Shown here: one piece after another, positions 42,893 through 42,990 of the stretch | How positions within the stretch are numbered: the first letter of the stretch is position 1 | Layout of the letters: each line of letters starts with the position of its first letter | Source of the DNA: Enterococcus_G camelliae | GTDB lineage: Bacteria > Bacillota > Bacilli > Lactobacillales > Enterococcaceae | Reading direction: 5' to 3' | Assembly (NCBI RefSeq): GCF_042685105.1 | Contig: NZ_JBHUMO010000004.1 | Coordinates: 1 to 42,990 of the forward strand | Length of the DNA stretch: 42,990 nucleotides | Position numbers and translations under genes: made by a program | Notes under the pieces: generated by a model | What the model saw: the letters and a program-made list of their open reading frames with translations, nothing else | Database searches by the model: none | What the model was told of the DNA's origin: nothing

Positions 42893-42990
42893 TGTTGCAT
42901 TAAAAAATTTTTTTATTCCATGAAACAAAAAAATCCTTTATACTAGCACTTGGATGACTTATCCAAGACCAATAAAAAGGACCACAACAT
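42885..42990 (+). mobile_element. Probable left end of an insertion sequence (family not identified)
   Basis: Homology to the ATP-grasp gene ends near 42884. The following DNA has a TATACT -10 (42940-42945), a perfect hairpin CTTGGAT/ATCCAAG (42949-42955 and 42961-42967), then AAAAAGGA and an apparent start codon at the last two bases of the window. A hairpin between a terminus and the transposase ribosome site is a common way for insertion sequences to block read-through expression. No inverted repeat partner or transposase is visible, so the family is unknown. Confidence 0.55.

Noticed and set aside
1..42990. CRISPR arrays, tRNA genes, prophage or conjugative elements
   Set aside because: I saw no regularly spaced repeats, tRNA cloverleaf, integrase or phage genes; apart from the right-edge insertion the window is core metabolism.

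Overview
The window reads as one contig from a low-GC Gram-positive bacterium of the order Lactobacillales, most likely Enterococcus or a close relative. This rests on the 16S 5' end, a NapA-type antiporter of the Enterococcus hirae kind, T-box control of methionine genes, strong AGGAGG ribosome sites and AT-rich spacers. Genus is an inference; nothing here fixes the species. The left edge lies inside a 16S rRNA gene and the right edge at what looks like the start of an insertion sequence. Both are repeats where assemblies usually break.

Layout. 1-340: 5' end of a 16S gene (minus strand) with two tandem rrn promoters. 412-5255: a polyphosphate block of ppx, ppk1 and a separate ppk2, with three Pho-box-like repeats upstream of ppx. 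5316-6737: an FGGY sugar kinase. 6829-10414: a methionine operon, metA-patB-metI/metB, behind a methionine-specific T-box. 10411-12507: a HAD phosphatase and the napA antiporter; napA has its own promoter and an unassigned structured leader. 12522-17732: acnA-citZ-icd, the oxidative TCA branch from oxaloacetate and acetyl-CoA to 2-oxoglutarate. 17918-19601: an F420-reductase-like oxidoreductase and a luciferase-like monooxygenase, divergent from cfa. 21148-26303: an ArsB/SLC13-like permease, a large membrane protein and a P1B-type metal ATPase. 26368-31066: ridA, a LysR regulator, an M20 amidohydrolase and metY; metY has a second methionine T-box, the M20 gene a separate attenuator-like leader, and ridA a pair of phased dyads. 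31289-35126: a cytoplasmic alpha-amylase, a 5'-truncated MFS gene, and a PadR regulator with its membrane partner. 35378-36710: a BASS-family transporter behind a Leu/Val/Ile leader-peptide attenuator. 36822-42106: argCJBDF, converting glutamate to citrulline. 42383-42990: a divergent ATP-grasp gene cut short by an apparent insertion sequence.

How it fits together. The TCA branch makes 2-oxoglutarate, the precursor of glutamate, which feeds argJBCDF. Two Met T-boxes control a transsulfuration route (metA-metI-patB) and a direct sulfhydrylation route (metY) that share O-acetylhomoserine. The most novel regulatory reading is a branched-chain amino acid attenuator placed in front of a 'bile acid:sodium symporter' family gene, which suggests that this transporter handles branched-chain amino acid related compounds such as 2-oxo acids. 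Other candidates for new elements are the napA leader, the leader before the M20 amidohydrolase, the twin dyads before ridA and a 58-residue unassigned ORF.
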